Positions 7,891-19,109 of a stretch of DNA of 64,000 bases are shown here, piece after piece. The stretch spans positions 5,789,001-5,853,000 of the forward strand of contig NZ_CP035088.1 of assembly GCF_004786035.1 (NCBI RefSeq). The letters are read 5' to 3'. The notes under the pieces were generated by a model. The model did not search any database, had not been told where the DNA came from, and saw nothing but the letters and a program-made list of their open reading frames with translations. The translations under genes were made by a program, and so were the position numbers. Source of the stretch: Pseudomonas viciae. GTDB taxonomy: Bacteria; Pseudomonadota; Gammaproteobacteria; Pseudomonadales; Pseudomonadaceae. The first letter of the stretch is position 1. Every line of letters starts with the position of its first letter.

Positions 7891-9186
7891 ATGCTGGAAA
7901 GGCTGTTTCAACTCAAGGCACACAACACCAACGTGCGGACCGAGATCCTGGCGGGCGTCACGACCTTCCTGGCCATGGCCTACATCCTGTTCGTCAACCC
8001 GAGCATCCTCGGCGAAACCGGCATGGACAAAGGCGCGGTATTCGTCGCCACCTGCCTGGCAGCGGCCATCGGCTCCACGGTCATGGGGCTGATCGCCAAC
8101 TACCCGATCGCCCTCGCGCCCGGCATGGGCCTGAACGCCTTCTTCACCTACACCGTGGTCCTGCACATGGGCCATACCTGGCAAGTGGCGCTGGGCGCGG
8201 TGTTCATTTCCGCCGTGCTGTTCTTCATGTTGTCGATCTTTCGCATCCGCGAGTGGATCATCAACAGCATCCCGCTGCCCCTGCGCTCGGCCATTGCTGC
8301 CGGTATCGGCCTGTTTCTGGCGCTGATCGCCCTCAATAACGCCGGCATCGTGGTGAAAAACCCAGCGACCATGGTCGGCCTCGGCGACTTGAAGCAACCG
8401 GCGCCGATCCTCGCGACCCTCGGCTTCGTCCTGATCGTCGCCCTCGAAGCACTGAAAGTGCGTGGCGCCGTGCTGATCGGCATCCTCGCGGTGACCATCG
8501 TCTCGATCCTGATGGGCTTCACAGCGTTCGGCGGCGTGATCTCCATGCCGCCGTCCCTGGCCCCAACGTTCCTGCAACTGGACATCAAGGGCGCCCTGGA
8601 CATCGGTCTGGTGAGCGTGATCTTCGCCTTTCTGTTCGTCGACCTGTTCGACAACTCCGGCACCCTGATCGGCGTCGCCAAGCGCGCCGGGCTGATGGGC
8701 AAGGACGGCCACATGCCGAAAATGGGCCGCGCGCTGATCGCCGACAGCACCGCCGCCATGGCCGGTTCGCTGCTGGGCACCTCCACCACCACCAGCTACA
8801 TCGAGTCGGCGGCGGGCGTCAGTGCCGGCGGCCGTACTGGCCTGACCGCCATTGTCGTGGCGATCCTGTTCCTGCTGGCGCTGTTCTTCTCGCCACTGGC
8901 CGCCAGCGTCCCGCCCTTCGCCACCGCGCCGGCCTTGCTGTTCGTCGCCGTGCTGATGACCTCGGGCCTGGCGGAAATCGATTGGGACGACATCACCGTG
9001 GCCGCCCCCGTGGTGATCACTGCCCTGGCGATGCCGTTCACCTATTCCATCGCCAACGGCATCGCCTTCGGTTTCATCGCCTGGACCGCCATCAAACTGG
9101 TGTCCGGCCGTGGCCGTGAGTTGAACCCGGCGCTGGTCATCCTGTCGATTCTGTTCGTGATCAAGTTGGGTTGGTTCAACGCATGA
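7891..9186 (+). CDS. NCS2 family adenine/guanine/hypoxanthine permease
   Basis: A 431-residue inner-membrane nucleobase:proton symporter of the AzgA/PbuG-like branch. It starts '[37 protein letters not shown]', which is highly typical, and has about 12-14 hydrophobic segments. Conserved family motifs include '[10 protein letters not shown]', '[14 protein letters not shown]' and '[15 protein letters not shown]'. The frame is open further upstream, but the ATG at 7891 with GGGAG before it begins the conserved domain. Its stop overlaps the trmA start as ATGA (9183-9186), so the two are probably co-translated. Confidence 0.93.
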   Translation: MLERLFQLKAHNTNVRTEILAGVTTFLAMAYILFVNPSILGETGMDKGAVFVATCLAAAIGSTVMGLIANYPIALAPGMGLNAFFTYTVVLHMGHTWQVALGAVFISAVLFFMLSIFRIREWIINSIPLPLRSAIAAGIGLFLALIALNNAGIVVKNPATMVGLGDLKQPAPILATLGFVLIVALEALKVRGAVLIGILAVTIVSILMGFTAFGGVISMPPSLAPTFLQLDIKGALDIGLVSVIFAFLFVDLFDNSGTLIGVAKRAGLMGKDGHMPKMGRALIADSTAAMAGSLLGTSTTTSYIESAAGVSAGGRTGLTAIVVAILFLLALFFSPLAASVPPFATAPALLFVAVLMTSGLAEIDWDDITVAAPVVITALAMPFTYSIANGIAFGFIAWTAIKLVSGRGRELNPALVILSILFVIKLGWFNA

Positions 9187-10262
9187 CTTTTGATTCCCAC
9201 GCCTACGCCGCTCAGCTCCAGGACAAGGTCACCCGCTTGCGTGACCTGCTGGCCCCGTTCGATGCTCCGGAGCCTGCGGTGTTTGACTCCCCGCTGGAGC
9301 ACTTTCGCCTGCGCGCCGAATTCCGCCTGTGGCGCGAGGCCGGCGAACGGCATTACGCGATGTTCTCCCAGGACGACAAGCGCACGCCGATCCTCATCGA
9401 AGCGTTTCCCATCGCCAGCCTGCGCATCAACCAATTGATGCCGCAACTCAAGGCGGCCTGGCAGGCCAGTGCGCCCCTGAGTCATAAACTGTTCCAGGTG
9501 GAGTTCCTGACCACCCTGGCCGGCGATGCGATGATCACCCTGTGTTATCACCGCCCGCTGGATGAACACTGGCACGCCGCGGCCTCGAAACTGGCAAGTG
9601 ACCTGGGCGTGAGCATCATTGGTCGCTCCAAAGGCAAGCGCGAAGTGATCGGCCATGACTATGTAGTGGAGAAACTCGACGTCGGCGGCCGCACCTTCAG
9701 CTACCGCCAGCCTGAAGGCGCCTTCACCCAGCCCAACGGCACGGTGAACCAGAAGATGCTCAACTGGGCCTACGAGGCCTTGGGCGATCGCAGCGACGAT
9801 CTGCTGGAGTTGTACTGCGGCAACGGCAACTTCACCCTGCCCCTGGCCACCCGCGTACGCAAAGTGCTGGCCACCGAAATCAGCAAGACCTCGGTGAACG
9901 CTGCGTTGAGCAACCTCAGCGAGAATGCTGTGGATAACGTCACGCTGGTACGTCTGTCAGCCGAAGAGCTGACCGAAGCCCTGAACGAAGTCCGCCCGTT
10001 CCGTCGCTTGCACGGTATCGACCTCAAGAGCTACGAATTCGGCAGCGTCTTCGTCGATCCGCCCCGCGCCGGCATGGACCCGGACACCTGCGAGCTGACC
10101 CGACGCTTCGAGAACATCCTCTACATCTCCTGCAACCCGCAAACCCTCGCCGCCAACATCGCGCAACTGCACGACACCCATCGCATCACCCGCTGCGCGA
10201 TGTTCGATCAATTCCCCTGGACCCATCACATGGAGTCCGGGGTGTTGCTGACTCGGCGCTGA
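9183..10262 (+). CDS. trmA: tRNA (uracil-54-C5)-methyltransferase
   Basis: A 359-residue enzyme that methylates U54 of tRNA with S-adenosylmethionine to make ribothymidine. The SAM-binding motif '[16 protein letters not shown]' is followed by '[13 protein letters not shown]', then '[11 protein letters not shown]' containing the catalytic cysteine and the terminal 'HHMESGVLL' with the conserved glutamate. Length is close to E. coli TrmA (366). The start is the ATG at 9183 inside the permease stop; an in-frame GTG at 9171 is unlikely. REP copies follow the stop. Confidence 0.95.
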   Translation: MTFDSHAYAAQLQDKVTRLRDLLAPFDAPEPAVFDSPLEHFRLRAEFRLWREAGERHYAMFSQDDKRTPILIEAFPIASLRINQLMPQLKAAWQASAPLSHKLFQVEFLTTLAGDAMITLCYHRPLDEHWHAAASKLASDLGVSIIGRSKGKREVIGHDYVVEKLDVGGRTFSYRQPEGAFTQPNGTVNQKMLNWAYEALGDRSDDLLELYCGNGNFTLPLATRVRKVLATEISKTSVNAALSNLSENAVDNVTLVRLSAEELTEALNEVRPFRRLHGIDLKSYEFGSVFVDPPRAGMDPDTCELTRRFENILYISCNPQTLAANIAQLHDTHRITRCAMFDQFPWTHHMESGVLLTRR

Positions 10263-10276
10263 GAGAGTCAGCCCCC

Positions 10277-10388
10277 CTGTGGCGAGGGAGCTTGCTCCCG
10301 CTCGGCCGGGCTGGCGCTCCAGGGTGCAGCAACCGCAAAAAGCTTGGGGCTGCGGCGCAGCCCAGCGGGAGCAAGCTCCCTCGCCACA
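10277..10388. repeat. Inverted REP pair (BIME-like)
   Basis: Two oppositely oriented copies of the REP core, at 10277-10305 and 10362-10388, flank about 55 bp. The pair sits between the trmA stop and the aroQ promoter and could form a large hairpin stabilising or ending the trmA transcript. Confidence 0.85.
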
Positions 10389-10422
10389 ATTTCTATCTCC
10401 AAAACTTACCGAGTCTAAGGTG

Positions 10423-10441
10423 GTGTTCGATCATCGAACAC
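10423..10441. promoter_or_regulatory. Perfect 19-bp dyad upstream of aroQ, IclR/PcaR-type
   Basis: GTGTTCGAT-C-ATCGAACAC is a perfect palindrome ending 111 bp before aroQ. The core GTTCGAT-N-ATCG resembles operators of IclR-family aromatic-pathway regulators such as PcaR. A degenerate copy occurs at 14692-14710 in the quiC/MFS intergenic region. The IclR gene at 17237-18016 is one candidate binder; a PcaR encoded elsewhere is another. Confidence 0.6.
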
Positions 10442-10476
10442 TTATTGGCCCGCGACGTCGGCTTTATTTGACCAAA

Positions 10477-10491
10477 TTAACCATCTAGTAC
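10477..10491. promoter_or_regulatory. Candidate TetR operator upstream of aroQ
   Basis: TTAACCATCTAGTAC lies 62 bp before the aroQ start. Its reverse complement shares 11 of 15 positions with the site at 14673-14687 (GTACCATCTGGTTAG). The two sites sit in the two promoter regions of the quinate/shikimate module, which flank the TetR gene, so they are likely operators of that regulator. Confidence 0.5.
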
Positions 10492-10552
10492 AATTTATCT
10501 CCACCGGCCGAAACCTGGCCGACGCCAACAATAAAAATGTGGAGAAATTGCG

Positions 10553-10993
10553 ATGCCTCCGATCGTTCTGGTGCTCAACGGCCCGAACCTGAACTTGCTC
10601 GGCACCCGCGAGCCGGCGACCTACGGTCACGAAACCCTGGCTGACATCTCGTCGCTGTGCGGCCGCGCCGCTGAAGAATTCGGCCTGGGCGTGGAATTTC
10701 GCCAGACCAACCAGGAAGGCGAATTGCTCGACTGGATTCACGGTGCCCGTGGCCGGTGTGCCGGTATCGTCATCAACCCGGCGGCCTGGACTCATACATC
10801 CGTGGCGATCCGCGATGCGCTGGTGGCCAGCGAAGTGCCGGTCATCGAAGTTCACCTGTCCAACGTCCACTCCCGCGAGACCTTCCGCCATCATTCCTTT
10901 GTCTCATCCGTCGCTATCGGCGTGATGTGCGGGTTTGGCAGCCATGGTTATCGCCTGGCCCTGGAACATTTCAGTCAGCGGTTGAAGGGTTGA
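10553..10993 (+). CDS. aroQ: Type II 3-dehydroquinate dehydratase (catabolic context)
   Basis: A 146-residue enzyme interconverting 3-dehydroquinate and 3-dehydroshikimate. The N-terminus '[19 protein letters not shown]' contains the conserved Arg19 and the catalytic Tyr24; '[16 protein letters not shown]' and '[11 protein letters not shown]' supply the active-site Asn and His. GGAGAA precedes the ATG. It is followed after 5 bp by an AroE-like gene and lies in a cluster with QuiC, so its role here is probably degradative rather than in aromatic amino acid synthesis, for which another copy is expected elsewhere in the genome. Confidence 0.93.
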   Translation: MPPIVLVLNGPNLNLLGTREPATYGHETLADISSLCGRAAEEFGLGVEFRQTNQEGELLDWIHGARGRCAGIVINPAAWTHTSVAIRDALVASEVPVIEVHLSNVHSRETFRHHSFVSSVAIGVMCGFGSHGYRLALEHFSQRLKG

Positions 10994-10998
10994 TAAGC

Positions 10999-11850
10999 AT
11001 GTCGAATATCACTGTGCTCGCCGGCCTGATCGGCGCGGGCATCCAGGCCTCTCGCACACCAGCCCTTCATGAACGCGAAGGCGATGCCCAGGGCATGCGT
11101 TACCTCTATCGGCTGATCGACCTCGATGCCTTGCAACTCGACAGCGGCGCCCTGCCCGATTTACTCAGCGCCGCCGAGCGCATGAACTTCACCGGCCTGA
11201 ACATCACCTTCCCCTGCAAGCAGGCGATCATCCCGTTGCTCGATGAGCTTTCACCCGAGGCCCGGGGCATTGGCGCAGTGAATACCGTGGTGTGGAAGAA
11301 TGGCAAACGCATCGGCCACAACACCGACTGCCTGGGGTTCGCCGAAGGTTTCCGTCGCGGCCTGGGTGATGTTTCCCGTCGACGCGTGGTTCAGATGGGC
11401 GCCGGTGGCGCTGGCGCGGCCGTGGCCCACGCGCTGCTGGCAGAAGGCGTACAGACGCTGAGTATTTTTGATGTCGAGGTCAGCCGTGCCGAGGCCCTGG
11501 CAAATAACCTGAACCAACACTTCGGCGCCGGCCGCGCCCGGGCCGGGCATGACTTGACCAGCGCCATGGCCGAAGCCGATGGCTTGGTGAACACGACGCC
11601 CATGGGCATGGCGAAACTGCCAGGCATGCCGGTGCCGGTCGAATTGTTGCGGGGCGAGTTGTGGGTTGCGGAAATCGTTTACTTCCCGCTGGAAACCGAA
11701 CTGCTGCGCAACGCCCGTGCCCTCGGCTGCCGCACGCTGGATGGCGGCAACATGGCGGTGTTCCAGGCGGTGAAGGCCTTCGAGCTGTTCAGCGGCGTGG
11801 CGCCGAATGCGCAGCGGATGCTGGAGCATTTCCAGAGCATGAATCACTAA
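10999..11850 (+). CDS. Shikimate/quinate dehydrogenase (AroE-like)
   Basis: A 283-residue NAD(P)-dependent dehydrogenase. The substrate-site motif reads 'SRTPALHE' (residues 18-25) instead of the biosynthetic AroE S-x-S, as in many catabolic quinate/shikimate dehydrogenases. 'NITFPCK' gives the catalytic Lys74, 'NTDCLGF' the Asp110, and 'MGAGGAGAA' is the nucleotide-binding loop. The ATG at 10999 lies 5 bp after aroQ; an open frame further upstream overlaps aroQ and is ignored. It would oxidise shikimate or quinate to the dehydro compounds that AroQ and QuiC use. Cofactor choice was not determined. Confidence 0.87.
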   Translation: MSNITVLAGLIGAGIQASRTPALHEREGDAQGMRYLYRLIDLDALQLDSGALPDLLSAAERMNFTGLNITFPCKQAIIPLLDELSPEARGIGAVNTVVWKNGKRIGHNTDCLGFAEGFRRGLGDVSRRRVVQMGAGGAGAAVAHALLAEGVQTLSIFDVEVSRAEALANNLNQHFGAGRARAGHDLTSAMAEADGLVNTTPMGMAKLPGMPVPVELLRGELWVAEIVYFPLETELLRNARALGCRTLDGGNMAVFQAVKAFELFSGVAPNAQRMLEHFQSMNH

Positions 11851-11856
11851 AAAACC

Positions 11857-11884
11857 TGTGGGAGCGAGCTTGCTCGCTCCCACA
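11857..11884. terminator. Bidirectional REP-type hairpin between convergent genes
   Basis: A perfect 13-bp inverted repeat (TGTGGGAGCGAGC with a TT loop) stands 6 bp after the AroE-like stop and 6 bp before the end of the TetR gene. It is a REP element of the GTGGGAGCGAGC class and most likely ends or protects both transcripts. Confidence 0.75.
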
Positions 11885-11889
11885 AAGGG

Positions 11890-12585
11890 TCAGGGCTGCA
11901 AGTACCGCAACACCGACTCACACACCATCTCGCGATGCCGCTGCTTGATGGCCTCGTCCGACAGGTCGATCTGAAAGATCTCACCGAACGTCTGGCGGTT
12001 GGACACGCGGTAAAAGCAGAAAGAACTGATGAGCAAGTGCACGTCCAGCGGTTGGAGATCAGGACGGAACACGCCCTCTTCGGCGCCCCGCCGCAGGATC
12101 ACGCCCAGGGAATCAAGGATGTTATTGGTCATCGCCTTGATCGCGCCTGACTGTTTCACGTACTCGGCGTTGTGGATGTTCTCGATACAGACGATGCGCA
12201 CGAAATCCACATTGCGGTCATGGTGGTCGAAGGTGAACTCCACCAACCGCCGGATCGCGTCGACCGGGGCCAGTTCCGCCAGGTGCAAGCGGCTCTCGGT
12301 GTTGCGGATATCCCCGTAGAGTTTTTCCAGCACCTCGACGTACAACTGCTCCTTGCTGCCGAAGTAGTAGTAGATCATGCGTTTGGAGGTGTGGATGCGC
12401 TCGGCGATGGCATCGACCCGAGCGCCGGACAGGCCCTGCTGGACGAACTCGACGATGGCTTCCTGAAGAATGTTCTCCCGGGTTTTCTCCGGGTTGTTCT
12501 TGCGACTCTTGCGCGGCTCCACGACGGGTTCGTCGAGGGCTGCGGAAAGTTCTGGATTCATAGTCATTGCGGGGCTCACGGCCAT
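11890..12585 (-). CDS. TetR family regulator, probable controller of the quinate/shikimate module
   Basis: A protein of about 231 residues with a TetR_N helix-turn-helix ('KTRENILQEAIVEFVQQG...IAERIHTSKRMIYYYFGSKEQLY'), followed by an all-helical ligand domain. The start is uncertain: ATG codons at 12585, 12567 and 12561 are all in frame and none has a good ribosome site. It lies between the aroQ-aroE pair and quiC, transcribed with quiC's orientation. The shared motif at 10477 and 14673 may be its operator, with a pathway intermediate as inducer. Confidence 0.85.
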   Translation of the reverse strand: MAVSPAMTMNPELSAALDEPVVEPRKSRKNNPEKTRENILQEAIVEFVQQGLSGARVDAIAERIHTSKRMIYYYFGSKEQLYVEVLEKLYGDIRNTESRLHLAELAPVDAIRRLVEFTFDHHDRNVDFVRIVCIENIHNAEYVKQSGAIKAMTNNILDSLGVILRRGAEEGVFRPDLQPLDVHLLISSFCFYRVSNRQTFGEIFQIDLSDEAIKQRHREMVCESVLRYLQP

Positions 12586-12670
12586 CACTGCACAGGTTGG
12601 CGATTATGGGCCGCACCGTGCAGTGAAGGAAGCCACGGCATTGCCCATTACCGCCGCATTTACGATTTCT

Positions 12671-14572
<1,902 letters not shown>

Positions 14573-14672
14573 GACGTCGGCTCCCGGGACAGGCATCGGC
14601 TACAAAAGGTGCGCCGCTTTTGAAAGAGTCAGCCGATTATTGAGCTGTCGGTTCCTTTCAGCAATTTAATAT

Positions 14673-14687
14673 GTACCATCTGGTTAG
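14673..14687. promoter_or_regulatory. Candidate TetR operator between quiC and MFS carrier
   Basis: GTACCATCTGGTTAG contains the dyad ACCA-TC-TGGT. It shares the pattern GTAC-A-TGGTTA with the inverted site before aroQ (10477-10491). It lies 101 bp from the quiC start and 156 bp from the MFS start, where one regulator could control both. Confidence 0.5.
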
Positions 14688-14691
14688 TTTT

Positions 14692-14710
14692 TTGGGCGAT
14701 TATCGAACAA
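14692..14710. promoter_or_regulatory. Degenerate IclR/PcaR-type dyad between quiC and MFS carrier
   Basis: The sequence centred on GGGCGAT-T-ATCGAACA keeps the right half (ATCGAACA) and CGAT of the perfect dyad at 10423-10441. It lies 5 bp from the candidate TetR site, so two regulators might act at one promoter. Confidence 0.4.
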
Positions 14711-14842
14711 AATGCCGATTGCCGAATTGACGATTTTTTGCTCACTGCGCACCATCGCTTCCACATTGACGCTGGCCCTGGCCGCCGGCATCAATGGACA
14801 GACCCAGACCAACCATAAGAATTTCAAAAACGGGTACACGCT

Positions 14843-16180
14843 ATGATCCCTTCCCAAAGTTCCCGCCTGGCCCCCGGCCTGGGTGTCTCGACCAGTGGCA
14901 TCGGCGACAAGATCCGTGGCGCCATGGCCGTGGGCAAGACCCGCTGGGGCATGCTCGCCCTGGTGTTCTTTGCCACCACCCTGAACTACATCGACCGCGC
15001 CGCCCTGGGCGTGATGCAGCCGATCCTCGCCAAGGAGATGAGCTGGACGGCGATGGATTACGCCAACATCAACTTCTGGTTCCAAGTCGGCTATGCCGTC
15101 GGTTTCATCCTGCAAGGCCGGCTGATCGACCGGATCGGCGTCAAGCGCGTGTTCTTCTGCGCGGTGCTGCTCTGGAGCCTGGCGACCGGCGCCCATGGCC
15201 TGGCCACCTCGGCGGTGGGCTTCATGATCTGCCGTTTCATCCTCGGCCTCACCGAAGCCGCCAACTACCCGGCTTGCGTGAAGACCACGCGACTGTGGTT
15301 CCCAGCGGGCGAACGGGCCGTGGCCACCGGTATTTTCAACGCCGGGACCAACGTCGGCGCGATGTTCACCCCGATGCTGCTGCCATTGGTCCTGCACGTA
15401 TGGGGCTGGCAGGCAGCGTTCCTGTGCATGGCCGCACTGGGCGGGATCTGGCTGCTGTTCTGGGGCCTGAAATACTTCAACCCGGAAGACCATCCCAGCG
15501 TCAAACAATCGGAACTGGATTACATCCAGGCCCAGGACGAACCGGAGCAGGTCCGCGTGCCCTTCTCCCGGATCCTGCGCATGCGCGGCACCTGGGCATT
15601 CGCCCTGGCCTACTCGATCACCGCACCGGTGTTCTGGTTCTACCTTTACTGGCTGCCGCCGTTCCTGAACCAGCAATACAACCTGGGCATCAACGTGACC
15701 CAGATGGGCATCCCGCTGATCATCATCTACCTCACGGCTGACTTCGGCAGTGTGGGCGGCGGGATCCTGTCTTCGTTCCTGATCGGCCGCGGCCTCAACC
15801 CGATCAAGGCGCGACTGGTGTCCATGCTGCTATTCGCCTGCTGCATCATCGGCGTGATCATGGCCGCCGGCGCAAGCAACCTGTGGATGGCGGTGTTTGC
15901 CATTTCCCTGGCCATCGGCGCGCATCAGGCCTGGACCGCCAATATCTGGAGCCTGGTGATGGACTACACGCCCAAATACATGATGAGTACGGTGTTCGGC
16001 TTCGGCGGCATGTGCGCGGCCATCGGCGGGATGTTCATGACCCAGTTGGTCGGCCACATCCTCACCGTTACCAACAACAATTACACCGTGCTGTTCACCT
16101 TGATCCCGGCGATGTACTTCATTGCCCTGATCTGGTTGTACTTCATGGCGCCGCGCAAGGTGCCGACGCTGGAGAACTGA
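14843..16180 (+). CDS. MFS carrier, ACS family, probable quinate/shikimate-type uptake
   Basis: A 445-residue anion:cation symporter-type MFS protein with about 12 membrane segments. 'TTLNYIDRAALGVMQP' in TM1 and 'LIDRIGVKRVF' in the 2-3 loop are typical of the ACS branch (hexuronate, phthalate and 4-hydroxybenzoate relatives). About 35 hydrophilic residues precede TM1. It is divergent from quiC and shares the operator-like motifs of the module, so import of quinate, shikimate or dehydroshikimate is the simplest inference. The actual substrate cannot be told from sequence. Confidence 0.85.
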   Translation: MIPSQSSRLAPGLGVSTSGIGDKIRGAMAVGKTRWGMLALVFFATTLNYIDRAALGVMQPILAKEMSWTAMDYANINFWFQVGYAVGFILQGRLIDRIGVKRVFFCAVLLWSLATGAHGLATSAVGFMICRFILGLTEAANYPACVKTTRLWFPAGERAVATGIFNAGTNVGAMFTPMLLPLVLHVWGWQAAFLCMAALGGIWLLFWGLKYFNPEDHPSVKQSELDYIQAQDEPEQVRVPFSRILRMRGTWAFALAYSITAPVFWFYLYWLPPFLNQQYNLGINVTQMGIPLIIIYLTADFGSVGGGILSSFLIGRGLNPIKARLVSMLLFACCIIGVIMAAGASNLWMAVFAISLAIGAHQAWTANIWSLVMDYTPKYMMSTVFGFGGMCAAIGGMFMTQLVGHILTVTNNNYTVLFTLIPAMYFIALIWLYFMAPRKVPTLEN

Positions 16181-16188
16181 CTGATTAC

Positions 16189-16285
16189 CTGTGGCGAGGG
16201 AGCTTGCTCCCGCTCGATTGCGCAGCAATCGCCAAAGCACAAGGGCCGCTTCGCAGCCCAGCGGGAGCAAGCTCCCTCGCCACAG
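16189..16285. repeat. Inverted REP pair between convergent genes
   Basis: REP cores at 16189-16216 and 16260-16285 lie in opposite orientation between the MFS stop and the convergent DMT gene. The arrangement matches 10277-10388 and probably serves as a shared transcript end. Confidence 0.85.
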
Positions 16286-16303
16286 GGGGTGTATAGCCAG
16301 TGA

Positions 16304-17182
16304 TTACACCCGTCGCTGCTGCCACGCCGCCGCCAACCCACTGAGGCAAATCAGGACGATGCCGAACACCGTGGTCAACGTCGGCGTGTGATTGAACAGC
16401 AACCAACCCAGCAACCCGGCAAACACGATCTGGCAGTACCCGAACGGCGCGAGCAACGCCGGGGCGGCAAAGCGGAAGGCTTGGGTCAGCATCAAGTGCG
16501 CGGTCATCCCGCAGGCGCCCAGCGCCAACATCATCACACCATGCAACAGACTCGGCACTTGCCAGAAGAACGGCACCAGTGCGCTCATCACCAACGTATT
16601 GCACAGGCCGGCGAAGAAGTTGCTGGTGGTCGGGCTGTCGATCTCACTGAGCTTGCGCGTGAGCAGTTGGTAGAAGCAGAAAAACAGCGCCGAACAGAAC
16701 GGCAACAACACCGCCGGCGTGAACAGATCCCCGCCGGGATGGACGATGATCAACACCCCGATAAAGCCGAAGATCACCGCGATCCATTGACCGCGCGTCA
16801 CGTGCTCACCCAGCAACGGCACCGACAACGCAGTGACCAGCACCGGGGCCAGGAAGTTGACCGCGGTCGCCTCGGCCAACGGGATATACATCAGGGCCGT
16901 GGTAAAGAACAGGCTGGTGCCCAGCAGGCAGAGGGCCCGAGCCAATTGCCATAGGGGACGCTTGGTGCGCAACACTCGCAGCCCTGAACGCGGCAGGAAA
17001 ATACCCGCCATCAATAGCGTATGCACCACATAACGCGCCCACACCACCATGATGATCGGGTAGAAACCCGAGAGATATTTCGACAAAGCATCATGGCTGG
17101 AGAACAGGAACGTCGCGCAGAGAATAAGCAGGATGCCCTTGAAGGCCTGATTGACGCCGGAAAGCGGGGTGCTGACGGTCAT
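16304..17182 (-). CDS. DMT superfamily transporter (EamA domains)
   Basis: A 292-residue inner-membrane protein with ten hydrophobic segments in two EamA repeats. 'YIPLAEATAVNFLAPVLVTALSVPLLGEHVT' at about residues 99-129 is the typical first-repeat signature. AGGA precedes the ATG at 17182. It is transcribed leftward, 54 bp downstream of the IclR gene, and may be in its transcription unit. The substrate is unknown; drug/metabolite export is only a family-level expectation. Confidence 0.85.
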   Translation of the reverse strand: MTVSTPLSGVNQAFKGILLILCATFLFSSHDALSKYLSGFYPIIMVVWARYVVHTLLMAGIFLPRSGLRVLRTKRPLWQLARALCLLGTSLFFTTALMYIPLAEATAVNFLAPVLVTALSVPLLGEHVTRGQWIAVIFGFIGVLIIVHPGGDLFTPAVLLPFCSALFFCFYQLLTRKLSEIDSPTTSNFFAGLCNTLVMSALVPFFWQVPSLLHGVMMLALGACGMTAHLMLTQAFRFAAPALLAPFGYCQIVFAGLLGWLLFNHTPTLTTVFGIVLICLSGLAAAWQQRRV

Positions 17183-17236
17183 GTAGAAATCCTGCGTTGC
17201 GTGATGTAAGGACAGCCAATACCTGCGAGCGCAGAC

Positions 17237-18016
17237 TCAGCTGAACAACTCCGATGCCTGACTGGCGTGCGACAACTCCTCGGCAAACGCCAGCAAGGTC
17301 GGTGCCAGCGCCTGCAGCCGCGCCCGTGTCATCCGCGCACTGGGCCCGGCAACGCTGAGCACGCCGACGACCCGGCCATCCAGCGGATGTCGCACCACGG
17401 CGGCAATGGCCGAGGTGCCGACCGCCGAGCTTTGCTCGACACAGGCATAGCCTTGCTCGCGGGCCCGTCGCAGGTACTCGAGCAATTCATCCGTATTGCG
17501 TGGCGCGTTCGGCCCCAGTTCCTGCGTTGGCACCTGGTTCACCTGCCGCTCCACCAGGGCCAACGCCTCGGCGTCGCTCATGCACGCCAGCCAGGCATGG
17601 CCCGACGCGGTATAGAACAACGGAGCCTCGCGGCCCATGTCCGGGTCGTAGCGCAAACCGGAGCGGGCGCCCTGGGACTTGGCGATCCAGGTCTGGCAAT
17701 CGCCCTCGATGACGCCCAGGCGCACCAGTTCGCCAGTGTCCCGGGCCAGGCGATCAAGCACCGGCTGCACGATGTCCGCGCCACTGCGCGACAGGTAGCG
17801 AAAGCCCATGGCGACCAGACGGGTCGACAGGTGATAGCGCAGGTTCTCCGGGTTCTGGCGCACATAGCCCAGGCGCATGAGTTCGGCGAGCAGGCGGTGG
17901 GTGGCGCTCTTGGGGATCTGCAACTGTTCGGCCAGCCCTTGGAGCGGCCAGCCATGGGGATCGCTGGCCAGGCTTTCCAGCACGTTGAAGACCCGTTCGA
18001 TTTGACTGCCGGCCAT
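17237..18016 (-). CDS. IclR family transcriptional regulator
   Basis: A 259-residue IclR protein. The N-terminal winged helix 'QIERVFNVLESLASDP...LAEQLQIPKSATHRLLAELMRLGYV' is followed by the GAF-like effector domain, including 'FYTASGHAWLA' and 'SAIAAVVRHPLDGRVVGVLSVAGPSARMT'. Members often sense aromatic-pathway compounds. Its place beside the quinate/shikimate module makes it a candidate for the GTTCGAT-type dyads at 10423 and 14692. No such dyad is visible in its own upstream region (18017-18224), so autoregulation through that motif is not supported. Confidence 0.88.
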   Translation of the reverse strand: MAGSQIERVFNVLESLASDPHGWPLQGLAEQLQIPKSATHRLLAELMRLGYVRQNPENLRYHLSTRLVAMGFRYLSRSGADIVQPVLDRLARDTGELVRLGVIEGDCQTWIAKSQGARSGLRYDPDMGREAPLFYTASGHAWLACMSDAEALALVERQVNQVPTQELGPNAPRNTDELLEYLRRAREQGYACVEQSSAVGTSAIAAVVRHPLDGRVVGVLSVAGPSARMTRARLQALAPTLLAFAEELSHASQASELFS

Positions 18017-18224
18017 GGGAAATCCAGATGAGAGGTTAGTCGATTCTAAAATATGCTAAGTGTAATGCAAATTCTGGAACCAGATACCTTTCATGCCCCG
18101 ATGAACCAAAACCCGCGGCGATTGCCTGAAAGCTCAAGCATGGCGCGCACCTTGAGCCCCCAAAAAGCTAGACTCACCCCACAACAGCACTACTCAGCAA
18201 CCGGTCAATCAGAGGACTTCCCCC

Positions 18225-19109
18225 ATGTTATGGAAAAAAGGTCGCCGCAGTGACAACGTGGTGGACGCCCGCGGTGACGGTGGGGGCGGCGGCGGGATGC
18301 GCTTTGGCGGTGGCAAGGGCTTGAGCCTGACGGCCATTATCCTCATCGTCGGCATCGGTTGGATCACCGGTCAGGACCCGATGCAGATTCTCGGGCAACT
18401 GGCCGGGCAGATGGACCAGTCCGCGCCCGCCACGTCACAAACCCGCCAGGCGCCACCGGCCAATGACGAGCAGGCCGAATTCGTCCGTTCGATCCTCGGC
18501 GATACCGAGGACACCTGGGGCCAGGTCTTCCAGCAAGCCGGGCGCCAGTACCAGCAGCCGAAGCTGGTGCTGTTCAGTGGTCGGGTCAACTCGGCCTGTG
18601 GCCTCGCCTCTTCGGCAACCGGCCCGTTCTATTGCCCGGCTGATCGGCAGGTCTACCTGGACATGAGTTTCTTCAAGGAGATGTCCCAACGCTTTTCGGC
18701 CGCCGGCGACTTCGCCCAGGCCTACGTCATTGCCCACGAAGTCGGCCACCATGTGCAGACCCTGCTCGGCGTGTCGGCGAAAATCCAGGAGGCTCGCCAA
18801 CAAGGCCGGCAGATGGAAGGCGACGGTGGCTTGCTGGTCCGCCAGGAATTGCAGGCCGACTGCCTGGCCGGCGTGTGGGCCAACCACGCGCAAAAACGCC
18901 TGAACTGGCTGGAACCGGGAGATATTGAAGAAGCCCTGAACGCCGCCAATGCCATCGGCGATGACCGTTTGCAGCAACAAGGCCAGGGCCGCGTGGTGCC
19001 GGACTCGTTTACCCATGGCACCTCGGCGCAGCGGGTACGCTGGTTCAAGACTGGCTTCGCCCAGGGCCAGGTCAGCCAATGCGACACGTTTGCGGCAAAA
19101 ACCCTGTAG
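18225..19109 (+). CDS. YpfJ-like neutral zinc metallopeptidase
   Basis: A 294-residue membrane-anchored protein of the YpfJ/zinc_peptidase family. A Gly-rich cytoplasmic start ('GGGGGGMRFGGG') is followed by one transmembrane segment ('LTAIILIVGIGWITG', ~33-47), then the extracytoplasmic domain. The zinc motif 'VIAHEVGHHVQ' (HExxH) and the downstream 'QELQADCLAGVWA' acidic motif are intact. GAGGA precedes the ATG. The next gene starts on the base after its stop, so the two are an operon. Substrate unknown. Confidence 0.92.
   Translation: MLWKKGRRSDNVVDARGDGGGGGGMRFGGGKGLSLTAIILIVGIGWITGQDPMQILGQLAGQMDQSAPATSQTRQAPPANDEQAEFVRSILGDTEDTWGQVFQQAGRQYQQPKLVLFSGRVNSACGLASSATGPFYCPADRQVYLDMSFFKEMSQRFSAAGDFAQAYVIAHEVGHHVQTLLGVSAKIQEARQQGRQMEGDGGLLVRQELQADCLAGVWANHAQKRLNWLEPGDIEEALNAANAIGDDRLQQQGQGRVVPDSFTHGTSAQRVRWFKTGFAQGQVSQCDTFAAKTL

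Noticed and set aside
14684..15676. 330-codon minus-strand frame under the ACS-family MFS gene
   Set aside because: It is His/Gln/Gly-rich shadow sequence opposite a well-conserved MFS protein.
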